64,000 nucleotides of DNA. Source: Kangiella spongicola. GTDB lineage: Bacteria; Pseudomonadota; Gammaproteobacteria; Enterobacterales; Kangiellaceae. Below are positions 1 to 8,026 of the stretch, in pieces; the stretch's first letter is position 1; every line of letters begins with the position of its first letter. Under the pieces are notes generated by a model. The model was not told the DNA's origin, did not search any database, and was given only the letters and a program-made list of their open reading frames with translations. The position numbers and the translations under genes were made by a program. Location of the stretch: positions 124,001 to 188,000 of the forward strand of contig NZ_QICH01000003.1 in assembly GCF_003194565.2 (NCBI RefSeq), in the 5' to 3' direction.

Positions 1-338
1 TTGAAACCACGACAGATGTCTTTACAGTAAATGGCTTTAGCGCCGATGATGTCTATGAGATCAGTGGTGATTGGCAATCAGGTTATCCTGCAAATTATTA
101 CGACTTTAGGTTAGAAGTTATTGATGCGGATACAGGGGAAGTCTTGGATGATGTTTCACCAGAGTTTTCATCTTTACTGCAAGTACCATTAGAAGACGCT
201 AATAACGACACTCGCCAGTCAGATCCTAATCCGCCTAGCTCAACGACAAGCTCAGGTTCAGGTGGGGGTAGCACAGGTGCCTTAACCCTAGTTTTCTTAG
301 CATTATTAGGGGCTTGGAGACGAAAAGTTAAGCGTTAA
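1..338 (+). CDS. C-terminal part of a GlyGly-CTERM surface protein (choice-of-anchor H-like)
   Basis: The reading frame is open from the window edge (codons from position 3) to the TAA at 336-338, so only the last 111 residues are visible and the true start lies upstream. The end of the protein has a Ser/Gly-rich linker, a GGGSTGA motif, a hydrophobic stretch (LTLVFLALLGAW) and a basic tail (RRKVKR). This is the layout of a GlyGly-CTERM sorting signal, which the family literature links to rhombosortase processing and type II secretion. The preceding segment (SGDWQSGYPANYYDFRLEV, then LPLED) resembles my memory of choice-of-anchor H proteins. That family name is tentative; the sorting tail is clear. 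Confidence 0.75.
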   Translation, partial: ETTTDVFTVNGFSADDVYEISGDWQSGYPANYYDFRLEVIDADTGEVLDDVSPEFSSLLQVPLEDANNDTRQSDPNPPSSTTSSGSGGGSTGALTLVFLALLGAWRRKVKR

Positions 339-396
339 ACTACAAAAAACATCTAAATTAGTGTAGTCTTGCTGGTGCTTGAAAAGGGGAGTCATT

Positions 397-693
397 ATGA
401 AAGCATCAGCAAGGCATATTTTAGTATCTGATAAAAAGCTCTGCCAAAACATTAAAAAGGAAATCGATTCTGGAGCCGAGTTCTCACTCATGGCTTCAAA
501 GCATTCCCAGTGTCCCTCTGCCTCACGAGGTGGGGAGCTCGGCATATTTCGCAAAGGTATGATGGTTGCAGCGTTCGATGAGGTGGTTTTTAGCCAACCT
601 CTGAAGGTCGTTCACGGCCCTGTCAAAACAAGCTTTGGTTACCACCTAATAGAAATTATCGAGCGCGAGGAGTCTGTACCCGAGACGGTTTAA
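397..693 (+). CDS. ppiC: Peptidyl-prolyl cis-trans isomerase, parvulin type (PpiC)
   Basis: A 98-residue stand-alone parvulin domain without a signal peptide, so a cytoplasmic Par10-type prolyl isomerase that would speed cis-trans isomerisation of X-Pro bonds. Visible family signatures are ARHILV at residues 5-10, the SRGGELG loop near residue 50, AFDEVVF and the C-terminal FGYHLIEI. E. coli PpiC is 93 residues, a close match. I chose the ATG at 397 because AAAAGGGGA ends six bases upstream; an in-frame TTG at 379 would place the ribosome site inside the gene. It lies 58 bases after the surface-protein gene and is probably transcribed alone or with it. No oddities seen. Confidence 0.92.
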   Translation: MKASARHILVSDKKLCQNIKKEIDSGAEFSLMASKHSQCPSASRGGELGIFRKGMMVAAFDEVVFSQPLKVVHGPVKTSFGYHLIEIIEREESVPETV

Positions 694-756
694 ATTTAAT
701 GCAAATCTGACGAAAAGTTTTGTTACAAACTTCGTCCAAATCTTAAGACAAACCGT

Positions 757-762
757 TATAAT
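757..762 (+). promoter_or_regulatory. Possible -10 element of the DUF5916 gene
   Basis: A perfect TATAAT lies 33 bases before the ATG at 795 in the 101-base gap after ppiC. No convincing -35 hexamer is seen at 16-18 bases spacing, so this is only a candidate. Confidence 0.35.
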
Positions 763-794
763 GAAGCACTTTATCGAAGAAGAATAATATTTTT

Positions 795-3056
795 ATGAGC
801 CAGTTTCACCGACTAGTATTACTCGTTTCGCTGTTCTCACCTATCGTGGCGTTTGCTGAGGACGACGTAGGGGCGGAAGTAGCTCAAACATCGGAAATCA
901 ATATTCCCAAAACAGACCAAGCGATTAAGGTTGACGGTAAGCTTGATGAAGCTTTTTGGCAAGATGCTACCGCGGTCGATTTTCGTTACGAAACTCAGCC
1001 TGGGCAGAACATTAAGCCAGGAGTTAGGACCACCGCGTACGTCATCGAAAATGGTGAGTCTTTGTATGTTGCGATAAAAGCATACGACCCAAACCCTGAA
1101 AAAATCCAAGCATCCTATAAAAAGCGTGATGAAATCTATGGCGAGGATATTGTGGGCTTTAAAGTAGATACTTTTAATGACGAACGTAAGGCCTATAATT
1201 TCTTTGTGAGCCCGCTCGGGATTCAAAGTGATAGTATCGAGGATGATGTTTTAAAACGTGAAGATAGCTCTTGGGATGGCATCTGGAGTAGTGCTGGGCA
1301 AATCACTGATTTTGGCTATGTGGTTGAAATTGAGGTTCCTTTTAAGGTGTTGCGTTTCCCGAATTCCAAAGGCGCCAAAACTTGGGGAATCGACTTTGTT
1401 AGGTTTTACCCTAGAGATGTTAACCATCGTTTTGCCTATTCACCAAACGATCGCGACTTAAGTTGTACTTTATGCCAAATCGGCAAAGCTAAGGGGCTAA
1501 ACGATATTGTCAGTGGTAACAATATCGAATTAACGCCATATGTCGCGGCCAACAAATCTGAGTTTAGGGCGCCACCTGCACAAACTGACTGGCAGGGTGA
1601 CGGTGTGGATTACGATACTGGAATGGATTTCCGCTGGGGTGTGACGGATAACTCTGTATTGAACGCCACTGTTAACCCAGACTTTTCACAGGTCGAAACA
1701 GATGAAGTGCAGCTTGATGTTAATAATCGTTTTTCACTATTTTACTCAGAGAAACGTCCTTTCTTCTTAGATGGTGCTGAGTACTTTAGTACACGCTATA
1801 ACTTGCTCCACACCAGAAATATTGCAGATCCTGACTACGGTGTTAAATATACCGGTAAAAATGATGCGCATTCGTACGGGGTGTTAGTCGCCAGCGACAG
1901 AACTACAAGTTTCATTATCCCTGGGGCACAAAGCTCGAGTTTGTACACTTTGCAAGACGACAATATGCAGGATGTTGAAAGTGATGTTGCTGTTGCTCGT
2001 TATTCGTTAGATGTCGGTGATAACTCACAGCTGGGCTTTTTGGCTACGAATCGCTCAGCGGGTGACTATGAAAACACGGTCTTATCCATCGATGGAAGCC
2101 AAAAGCTTTATGACGCAGGAACATTGCGTTATCAGATCATGCACTCAGATTCGAAGAATACTGAGGATATGCAGCAGCGGTTTGGCTTAGCTCCAAAAAC
2201 GACAGGACGGGGCTTCGAGTTGAACTATAGCCATCGTGATAAACACTGGAATTGGTATCTGACACATGCGGATTTCGATGATGACTTTAGAACTGATTTA
2301 GGCTTTCTTGCCATCGTCGGTAACACCAAGGATGTCGGTGGTGTAGGTTATCGTTGGTATGGCGACGAGGGTGACTTTTTCTATGAATATAAAGTGGGTG
2401 GTGAATATAAAGAGCGCCATCTAACCTCTGGTCAAAAATATGAAGAGCAAAAAGAAGTTCATTTTACAGTTGATGGGCGATTGCGGTCTTATTTTATGGT
2501 TGGCGCGGGAACGAGTGATGAGTATTTTGCAGACCAATGGTTTTATAGAGATTATCAGTGGTTTGAGGGTAGTTTAAGACCGGTAGGACAGTTAAGTGTC
2601 GGGTTTAATGTTCTTTCTGAGGATGCGATCGACTTTCGTCATGCTCGCCTGGGTAAGGCGCTAAGATATGGCGTATATTCGAATTGGCAGTTTAACAAGC
2701 ACTGGTATATAGGCGCTGATATCAATAAAACTGATTTTGATATAGGTAGCGAGGCGCTATTTGATGCGACGATTTTTAATCTAGAAACCAACTACCATTT
2801 TGATGACAAGAGTTACTTACGTCTGATCGTTCGCTATAAAGATGTTGAATATAACACAGAGTTATATTCGAATCCTGAGCAAGTAAGTGAAGATACAAGA
2901 GTAAGTCGTCAACTGCTCTATACCTATAAATGGAATCCGCGAACAGCCTTTTACTTCGGCGTTTCTGATAATGGTTTTGAAAATGATACGGTTAACGAGT
3001 TTGAGAGAACGGGCAAATCAATATTTACCAAGTTCAGTTATGCTTTTCAGCTGTAA
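795..3056 (+). CDS. DUF5916 family protein (CBM9-like domain plus predicted outer-membrane barrel)
   Basis: 753 residues with an N-terminal signal peptide (about 1-21, ending VAFAEDD). Residues about 35-230 resemble a carbohydrate-binding-family-9-like beta sandwich (KVDGKLDEAFWQDA near residue 46; AVDFRYETQPGQ; LYVAIKAYDPNPEKI). The rest is rich in alternating aromatic/polar strands and ends in FSYAFQL with a terminal hydrophobic residue after Phe, as in outer-membrane barrels. The segment NPDFSQVETDEVQLDVNNRFSLFYSEKRPFFLDGAEYF is split around residue 300 and is characteristic of DUF5916. Substrate and function are unknown; family members are often found in peptide- or polymer-degrading marine bacteria. 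It is monocistronic, ending at a bidirectional terminator. Confidence 0.85.
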   Translation: MSQFHRLVLLVSLFSPIVAFAEDDVGAEVAQTSEINIPKTDQAIKVDGKLDEAFWQDATAVDFRYETQPGQNIKPGVRTTAYVIENGESLYVAIKAYDPNPEKIQASYKKRDEIYGEDIVGFKVDTFNDERKAYNFFVSPLGIQSDSIEDDVLKREDSSWDGIWSSAGQITDFGYVVEIEVPFKVLRFPNSKGAKTWGIDFVRFYPRDVNHRFAYSPNDRDLSCTLCQIGKAKGLNDIVSGNNIELTPYVAANKSEFRAPPAQTDWQGDGVDYDTGMDFRWGVTDNSVLNATVNPDFSQVETDEVQLDVNNRFSLFYSEKRPFFLDGAEYFSTRYNLLHTRNIADPDYGVKYTGKNDAHSYGVLVASDRTTSFIIPGAQSSSLYTLQDDNMQDVESDVAVARYSLDVGDNSQLGFLATNRSAGDYENTVLSIDGSQKLYDAGTLRYQIMHSDSKNTEDMQQRFGLAPKTTGRGFELNYSHRDKHWNWYLTHADFDDDFRTDLGFLAIVGNTKDVGGVGYRWYGDEGDFFYEYKVGGEYKERHLTSGQKYEEQKEVHFTVDGRLRSYFMVGAGTSDEYFADQWFYRDYQWFEGSLRPVGQLSVGFNVLSEDAIDFRHARLGKALRYGVYSNWQFNKHWYIGADINKTDFDIGSEALFDATIFNLETNYHFDDKSYLRLIVRYKDVEYNTELYSNPEQVSEDTRVSRQLLYTYKWNPRTAFYFGVSDNGFENDTVNEFERTGKSIFTKFSYAFQL

Positions 3057-3060
3057 TCAT

Positions 3061-3088
3061 AAAAAACGCGCCTTGAGCGCGTTTTTTT
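3061..3088. terminator. Bidirectional intrinsic terminator
   Basis: Stem CGCGC / GCGCG (3067-3071, 3077-3081) with loop CTTGA, flanked by six A on the left and seven T on the right. It sits between convergent genes ending at 3056 (+) and 3116 (-), so it can serve both. Confidence 0.9.
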
Positions 3089-3115
3089 ATTGTCGGTAAT
3101 CTAGTCAATAAGACT

Positions 3116-4108
3116 TTAATCAAAGAATCGTTTCTGCGCTTCCTGTGGAATATCCAAGCCTGTAACTTGTGCTCTTTGAAGTAATTGCCAGTAATAACGA
3201 TAAGTCGCTCTATCGTGCAGTTCCCCATCGTATTGGATAGGTCCCCAGTGATTGTCTTGAGCAGCTATCAGTATATTGCAGGCATCGTTCACCTCAGAAT
3301 AGTCGGGCTTCATGGCATCTACGATGGACTTAATTTGTGTCGGATAAATACTCCACATACGTAAAAAGCCAAAGTCATTACGAGCTCGTTCAGCATCTTT
3401 ATAGGTTTGGTAGGGATTCTTTAAGTCTAATGTAACATTATGCGATGGCACCACGTTATTAGCTAAAGCTGCTGTCACCATATCGACTTTGGCTCGCGCA
3501 AGAAGAGGGTGTTCAAACTGACCGGGACTGCGCATACAAGAAGCTGGAATGGCGCCTTGATGATCACTAACGAAGTCCATCATGCCAAAATCCAATACCT
3601 GGACCCATTCAATCGCGGCTATTTCCCAAGCTTCTTTTAAGGCGCCATGTGTTTCGATTAAGACGTGAATAGGAATTTCGCGTTCGATGCCATGCTCTTT
3701 GGCTTTAGCTTTAATATAATCCACCATTTCTTGGATATTGACGGCATTATTGGTTTTAGGGAGGGTAAAGTAGGCCACTCGATCACCAATTGCAGGCATA
3801 AGAATATCGATGTCCGCGCGCCAATGATCATGACTGTAATCATGAATTCTAACGCCTGCCATATTGTGTTTATTGAGATCACTGGATAAGACTCTAGCGA
3901 TCATTTCAGCGTGCTCTTTTTCTTTACCGGCTTGGGCGCCGTCTTCACAGTCGCACGTAATATCAAAAATAGGGCCAAACTTATCTTGAAGCTCTAGCGC
4001 TTTAGTGATGAGTTTTTCGTTACCTGCGAAATGTTCGCAACTAGGAATAACCGGCAGTTGCTTTTCAGCATTGAACAGGGCGGTATTAGGATGAACCATT
4101 GAGCTCAC
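3116..4108 (-). CDS. HpcH/HpaI aldolase/CitE superfamily CoA-ester lyase (malyl-CoA lyase type)
   Basis: 330 residues from a GTG at 4108-4106, chosen because AAGGAG (4120-4115) lies six bases upstream; an upstream in-frame ATG at 4129 has no such site. The fold is a TIM barrel that cleaves or forms CoA esters such as malyl- or methylmalyl-CoA. The acidic motif CDCEDG (53-57), Arg87 in VRI, metal-ligand Glu152 in LIETHG and Asp178 in FGMMDFV are all present, so catalysis is expected. It is transcribed divergently from the 4227-9085 operon, which contains two more CitE-like genes, a CoA ligase and a mesaconyl-CoA hydratase-like gene. My inference is a beta-methylmalyl- or malyl-CoA lyase; citramalyl-CoA lyase is the main alternative. 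Confidence 0.85.
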   Translation of the reverse strand: MSSMVHPNTALFNAEKQLPVIPSCEHFAGNEKLITKALELQDKFGPIFDITCDCEDGAQAGKEKEHAEMIARVLSSDLNKHNMAGVRIHDYSHDHWRADIDILMPAIGDRVAYFTLPKTNNAVNIQEMVDYIKAKAKEHGIEREIPIHVLIETHGALKEAWEIAAIEWVQVLDFGMMDFVSDHQGAIPASCMRSPGQFEHPLLARAKVDMVTAALANNVVPSHNVTLDLKNPYQTYKDAERARNDFGFLRMWSIYPTQIKSIVDAMKPDYSEVNDACNILIAAQDNHWGPIQYDGELHDRATYRYYWQLLQRAQVTGLDIPQEAQKRFFD

Positions 4109-4200
4109 TATTTTCTCCTTATAAATCAAGTGTATAGCAAAAACGAAGTAAAACCTTCATTAGCTATCTTTTGCCTTATACTAACTACTGATTAGAAAAA

Positions 4201-4231
4201 TTCAAACAATAATTTGAAATAAGCGTTTGAA
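4201..4231. promoter_or_regulatory. Repeated TTTGAA half-sites in the CitE divergent gap
   Basis: TTCAAA at 4201-4206 pairs as a palindrome with TTTGAA at 4213-4218, and a third TTTGAA follows at 4226-4231. The array lies in the 118-base gap between divergent genes and overlaps the annotated TTG start at 4227, so it could be an operator. No regulator gene lies next to it. Confidence 0.3.
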
Positions 4232-5393
4232 TGTGGTTTATTTATCAACACAACTGGTCGGATTAGATGAAGTGATGCAGGAACATTCTTTTTTAGAAAA
4301 TGTCGATGAGCAAATGGTATTAGGGGGATATTGGCCAGGAATTCAGCTGTATTATCCGCCAGTTAAGTATTCTCCAGCCGATGGAGTTTATGAAACCATG
4401 GAGCAAGCTTCGAACCGTATGCGAAAGCATGCTCATAACACTAAGGCTCATACCTTATTATTTGATTTAGAGGATGGCTGTCGGCAAAAGGAAATGAGCC
4501 GAGAATTATTAAGGAAAGAACTCCCGCTCTTCGAAGAACGACAGTTTCAAATAGCCCTACGTATCAACCCCTTCCGTACAGACGAGTACGACAAAGATTT
4601 ATCCCTCATAAAAGAATGTGCCGAATTTATTGATGTTATCGTGCTTGCCAAAGCTGGCGAAGTGTATGGCGCTGCTGAGATTCGTGATTTATCGGCTTGG
4701 CTCGTTGGTGTTAATCCTAAGATTGAAATTCAACCCATTATCGAACACCCGCGCTCCTTAAAAATTTCGCCGGATCTGATGCAGTACTCAACGGTTCGCC
4801 ATGTGGTTTTTGGAATTCATGACTTCTCAAAAGCTATGGCGATTCATTTAACGCCCGAAGGCTGGATTGATGAACTGAAAACTTACTTGCGTATGTTGCT
4901 GTTTGAAGCGCGTATTGCCGGAAAAGGGGTGATCGGTGGTGTTGAAGTCTTAATTAACAAAACACCGATGCCTGAGTCATACATCGAGCCTAATGAAGTT
5001 CGTCGCTGGCTGGATTTACATGGGGAGCATGAGTCGCACGTGGTCCATCAGCACGCACTTGTCGAAGCGCAGATGGGCTTAACTGGTAAACAAGTCATTC
5101 ATCCTTACCATATTCACTTGTGTAAAACCGCGTTCACGCCATCGCCACTGCAAATTCAACGAAATGTTCAAATATTAGAGGCTGCCATAGCAGCTGATGC
5201 GTTACTCGGTGGCGCAATTAAGTTTGAAGGTGAAATGCTTGATCCCCCGATGTTTGGTAAAGCCTTACAAAGTTTATTGCGTGCTTATGCACTGTGTTCG
5301 TTGGAAGAAAAGGATAAAGCATTTGCTTTAGAAGTGATTAAGCGACTGCCGGTTCACGTTATACGCGAAAACTGGCCATACGGAATGATTTAA
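4227..5393 (+). CDS. CitE-superfamily CoA-ester lyase, long form
   Basis: Up to 388 residues. The start is uncertain: the TTG at 4227 has no good ribosome site, a GTG lies at 4233 and an ATG at 4275; the conserved region begins around VLGGYWPGIQ (31-40). All CitE catalytic landmarks are visible: LFDLEDG (78-84), Arg112 in LRINPF, Glu173 in IIEHPRS and Asp199 in GIHDF. A longer C-terminal part (after about residue 300) carries QVIHPYHI and KTAFTPSP, the usual CitE barrel end, plus an additional helical tail. It overlaps the next gene by one base (TAATG), a sign of translational coupling. Probable role: CoA-ester cleavage or condensation together with the CoA ligase downstream. Confidence 0.8.
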   Translation: MNVVYLSTQLVGLDEVMQEHSFLENVDEQMVLGGYWPGIQLYYPPVKYSPADGVYETMEQASNRMRKHAHNTKAHTLLFDLEDGCRQKEMSRELLRKELPLFEERQFQIALRINPFRTDEYDKDLSLIKECAEFIDVIVLAKAGEVYGAAEIRDLSAWLVGVNPKIEIQPIIEHPRSLKISPDLMQYSTVRHVVFGIHDFSKAMAIHLTPEGWIDELKTYLRMLLFEARIAGKGVIGGVEVLINKTPMPESYIEPNEVRRWLDLHGEHESHVVHQHALVEAQMGLTGKQVIHPYHIHLCKTAFTPSPLQIQRNVQILEAAIAADALLGGAIKFEGEMLDPPMFGKALQSLLRAYALCSLEEKDKAFALEVIKRLPVHVIRENWPYGMI

Positions 5394-7072
5394 TGATGAA
5401 GTACTCGTTTGATTCTATTTTAAGCCAAGGCAAAGAGGGCGACTGGCGCTGGAACTTGCCTGAGTATTTTAATATTTGCGAAGCTTGTGTTGATCAGCAC
5501 TCTGGTACAGAAAAAGGTGAGCAGGATGCTTTAATAATTGAAGATCAAGTTAATGGCACAGCTAATAGCGTTTCCTATAATGCTTTAACAAAGCTGACCT
5601 CGCAGTTTGCCAATCTGCTCGAGCATTATGGAATTTCACTTCAAGATCGAGTGCTTATTCGTCTGCCAAACTCAATCGATTATCCTGTGGCTTTTTTTGG
5701 CTGCATCAAATACGGCGCTATTGCAGTTCCAACCTCGACGCTACTCGCTGCTAGTGAAGTAGCTTATTTAGCAAAAGATTCCACCGCTAAGGTGCTAGTA
5801 ACAGATAGCGCCATGTGGCGCGAACTTGAGCCAGAGCTTGCAGATACTCATATTGAGCTGGTGTTACTTTGTGGTGAGGACGATAGCAGTCAGAAGGATA
5901 GTGGCAGCCCTTCAATATCAACCGATAACAAGGTTACAGTGGTTGATTTAACTAGTGACTTAGATCGCTTTAGCGATGATTTCGAGTGTCACAAAACAAG
6001 TGTTAACGATCCTGCTTATCTTGTCTATACATCTGGTACCACTGGCTTTCCCAAAGGTGTGTTGCACGCACAAAGAGCTTTGCTTGGAAGATTACCTGCG
6101 AGTCGTTATTGGTTTGATTTAGACGATAAGCAGACAGAGCGAATTATGCATTCAGGTAAGTTTAACTGGACCTATGTACTCGGCTCTGCATTGATGGACC
6201 CCCTTTTTCATGGCCACACGGTTATAGCTTATGAAGGGCAGAATGATGCCACCACTTGGCCTGAGTTGATTAAAAAGCATCAGTGCACCATCTTTATTGG
6301 CGTGCCGACTATTTACCGCCAGATTGCACAAAAAACGAATTATACCGGTGACGATTTACCATCCTTAAAACACTGCATGAGCGCCGGCGAGCATCTTTCT
6401 GACGAAATGCAGTCGCTTTGGGAGCAACGATTTGGTCGGCCGATTTATGAAGCTATCGGTATGTCGGAAGTGTCTTATTACATTTCGCAGAACAAAGACG
6501 CCAAAGTGGTTCCTGGGGCAGCAGGTTTTGTCCAGCCAGGACATCTTGTGCAACTTCTCGATGCCGAATCGAAGCCTGTAGAAACAGGCAAAGAGGGCAT
6601 GATTTGTATTCACGAGGATGATCCAGGGTTGTTTTTAGAATACTGGAACCTGCCTGAAGAAACCGTAAAAGCTCGACACGATGGCTGGTTTTATACTGGC
6701 GACTATGCGCGTCAAGATAACAATGGTTATATATGGTTTCTGGGGCGTAAAGATGACATTATCAATACCTTTGGCTTTCGTGTGTCGCCCCATGAAGTGG
6801 AGCGAGTGTTTAAGTCTCATCCAGAGATAGCTGATTGTGTTGCTATTGGCGAAGAAGTGGGGCCAGATAAAACCTTAGTCTCTATTTGTGTTATTCCAGA
6901 AGCACAAGCGGAGCTTGCTGAGCAACAGCTTATCGATTTTGGTTTACAGCATTTAGCGAAATACAAAGCCCCTAAGAAAGTCCACTTTATGCAAGAGTAC
7001 CCTAGAACCAAGAACGGAAAAGTTCTACGCAAACAATTGATTCAAGAAATTAAAAGCAAAGGTTTAAGCTAA
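5393..7072 (+). CDS. AMP-forming acyl-CoA synthetase (benzoate-CoA-ligase-like)
   Basis: 559 residues of the ANL superfamily: activates a carboxylic acid with ATP and CoA. The P-loop YTSGTTGFPKG is at 212-222, YEAIGMSE is the A5-type motif, WFYTGDYARQDNNGYIWFLGRKDD is split around residues 435-455 and the catalytic C-terminal lysine is Lys543 in KNGKVLRK. It starts on the last base of the upstream stop codon (TAATG) and ends the same way on the next gene, so the three genes are almost certainly co-translated. By context the substrate is probably a short dicarboxylate such as mesaconate rather than an aromatic acid; this is inference only. Confidence 0.88.
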   Translation: MMKYSFDSILSQGKEGDWRWNLPEYFNICEACVDQHSGTEKGEQDALIIEDQVNGTANSVSYNALTKLTSQFANLLEHYGISLQDRVLIRLPNSIDYPVAFFGCIKYGAIAVPTSTLLAASEVAYLAKDSTAKVLVTDSAMWRELEPELADTHIELVLLCGEDDSSQKDSGSPSISTDNKVTVVDLTSDLDRFSDDFECHKTSVNDPAYLVYTSGTTGFPKGVLHAQRALLGRLPASRYWFDLDDKQTERIMHSGKFNWTYVLGSALMDPLFHGHTVIAYEGQNDATTWPELIKKHQCTIFIGVPTIYRQIAQKTNYTGDDLPSLKHCMSAGEHLSDEMQSLWEQRFGRPIYEAIGMSEVSYYISQNKDAKVVPGAAGFVQPGHLVQLLDAESKPVETGKEGMICIHEDDPGLFLEYWNLPEETVKARHDGWFYTGDYARQDNNGYIWFLGRKDDIINTFGFRVSPHEVERVFKSHPEIADCVAIGEEVGPDKTLVSICVIPEAQAELAEQQLIDFGLQHLAKYKAPKKVHFMQEYPRTKNGKVLRKQLIQEIKSKGLS

Positions 7073-7977
7073 TGGAAACGATGAACAAATTTCGCCCACG
7101 TCGAACAATGCTTTATGTCCCAACTCATGTAGAGCGGTATATGGAGAAAGCGCGAACACTTGATGCTGATAGTATAATTTTTGATTTTCAAGAGTCAGTG
7201 CCACCTGAGCACAAAGAAACTGGTCGTCAACTTTTGCGACAGGAACTACTGAAGTCTACGGATTATCAGCACTCAGAGTTAGTAGTCCGGATTAATCCAC
7301 TGGACAGTGAGTGGGCTGATGATGACTTAAAAGTCATCGCAGACTTAGATATTGACGCTGTTTTATTGCCTCACATTGAGTCGAAGCAAGAGTTGCTTAA
7401 CGCGATAGAAACTATTGATAAAAGCCTTCACAAGAAAGTCGATATTATGGTTAACATTGCCAGTCCCCTTGGTGTTTTACATGCAGAAGAGATTTGTGGC
7501 GCAAGTGAGCGTTTAGTAGCAGTGATTATGGGCACGACGAATCTCGCTAATGGCTTGAAAATCAATCAAACGCCAGACAGAATCGGGCTCTTGACCAGCT
7601 TGTCGATCGTGATCTTAGCTGCTAGGGCTTTTAAAAAATGTATTATCGATGGCCCTCATTTTGATCTCAAAAGCGTTGAAGCTTGTGAGTTTTCCTGTCG
7701 TCAGGCACGAGATCTGGGATACGACGGTAAAGCTGTAGTGCACCCGATACAGTTGGACTATACCAACGATGCCTTCACTCCTAAACAAGCCGATATCGCT
7801 AAAGCACGGGCGATTATTGACGCTATAGAAAAAGCCAATCAAGAAGGGCGTAGTGTTGCCGTTATTGATGATAGACTGATTGAGCCATCGTTGCGTGAGT
7901 GGGCCGAAAGAGTGATATGCTTATATAACAGGGTGACCGAACTTGGGCAAGGCGAGCTGTTAGGCGCTGTGCGCTAG
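7072..7977 (+). CDS. CitE-superfamily protein lacking the metal-binding acidic residues
   Basis: 301 residues with the CitE barrel pattern (RRTMLYVPTH at 10-19, VVRINPLD near 83, GYDGKAVVHPIQ near 220, FTPKQADIAKARAI). The residues that coordinate Mg in CitE relatives are changed: the usual DLED is D38-F-Q40-E41, the usual Glu of the IET motif is Ala130 (IASPLGV), and the usual Asp of the GxxDL motif is Asn157 (GTTNL). Codons 129-135 and 154-157 were checked in the DNA. It therefore probably does not run the standard metal-dependent lyase reaction. It is coupled by one-base overlap to the ligase gene, and 49 bases separate it from the hydratase gene. Options are a pseudoenzyme partner or a changed chemistry. 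Confidence 0.85.
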   Translation: METMNKFRPRRTMLYVPTHVERYMEKARTLDADSIIFDFQESVPPEHKETGRQLLRQELLKSTDYQHSELVVRINPLDSEWADDDLKVIADLDIDAVLLPHIESKQELLNAIETIDKSLHKKVDIMVNIASPLGVLHAEEICGASERLVAVIMGTTNLANGLKINQTPDRIGLLTSLSIVILAARAFKKCIIDGPHFDLKSVEACEFSCRQARDLGYDGKAVVHPIQLDYTNDAFTPKQADIAKARAIIDAIEKANQEGRSVAVIDDRLIEPSLREWAERVICLYNRVTELGQGELLGAVR

Positions 7978-8026
7978 GATAAGTCACAGAGCCGAGTTAT
8001 AGGATTAAGTAGGGATTAGGGTATTT

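Noticed and set aside
3116-7977. Citrate lyase (citDEF) operon
   Set aside because: No acyl-carrier (CitD) or CitF gene is present; the CitE-like proteins occur with a CoA ligase and hydratase instead.
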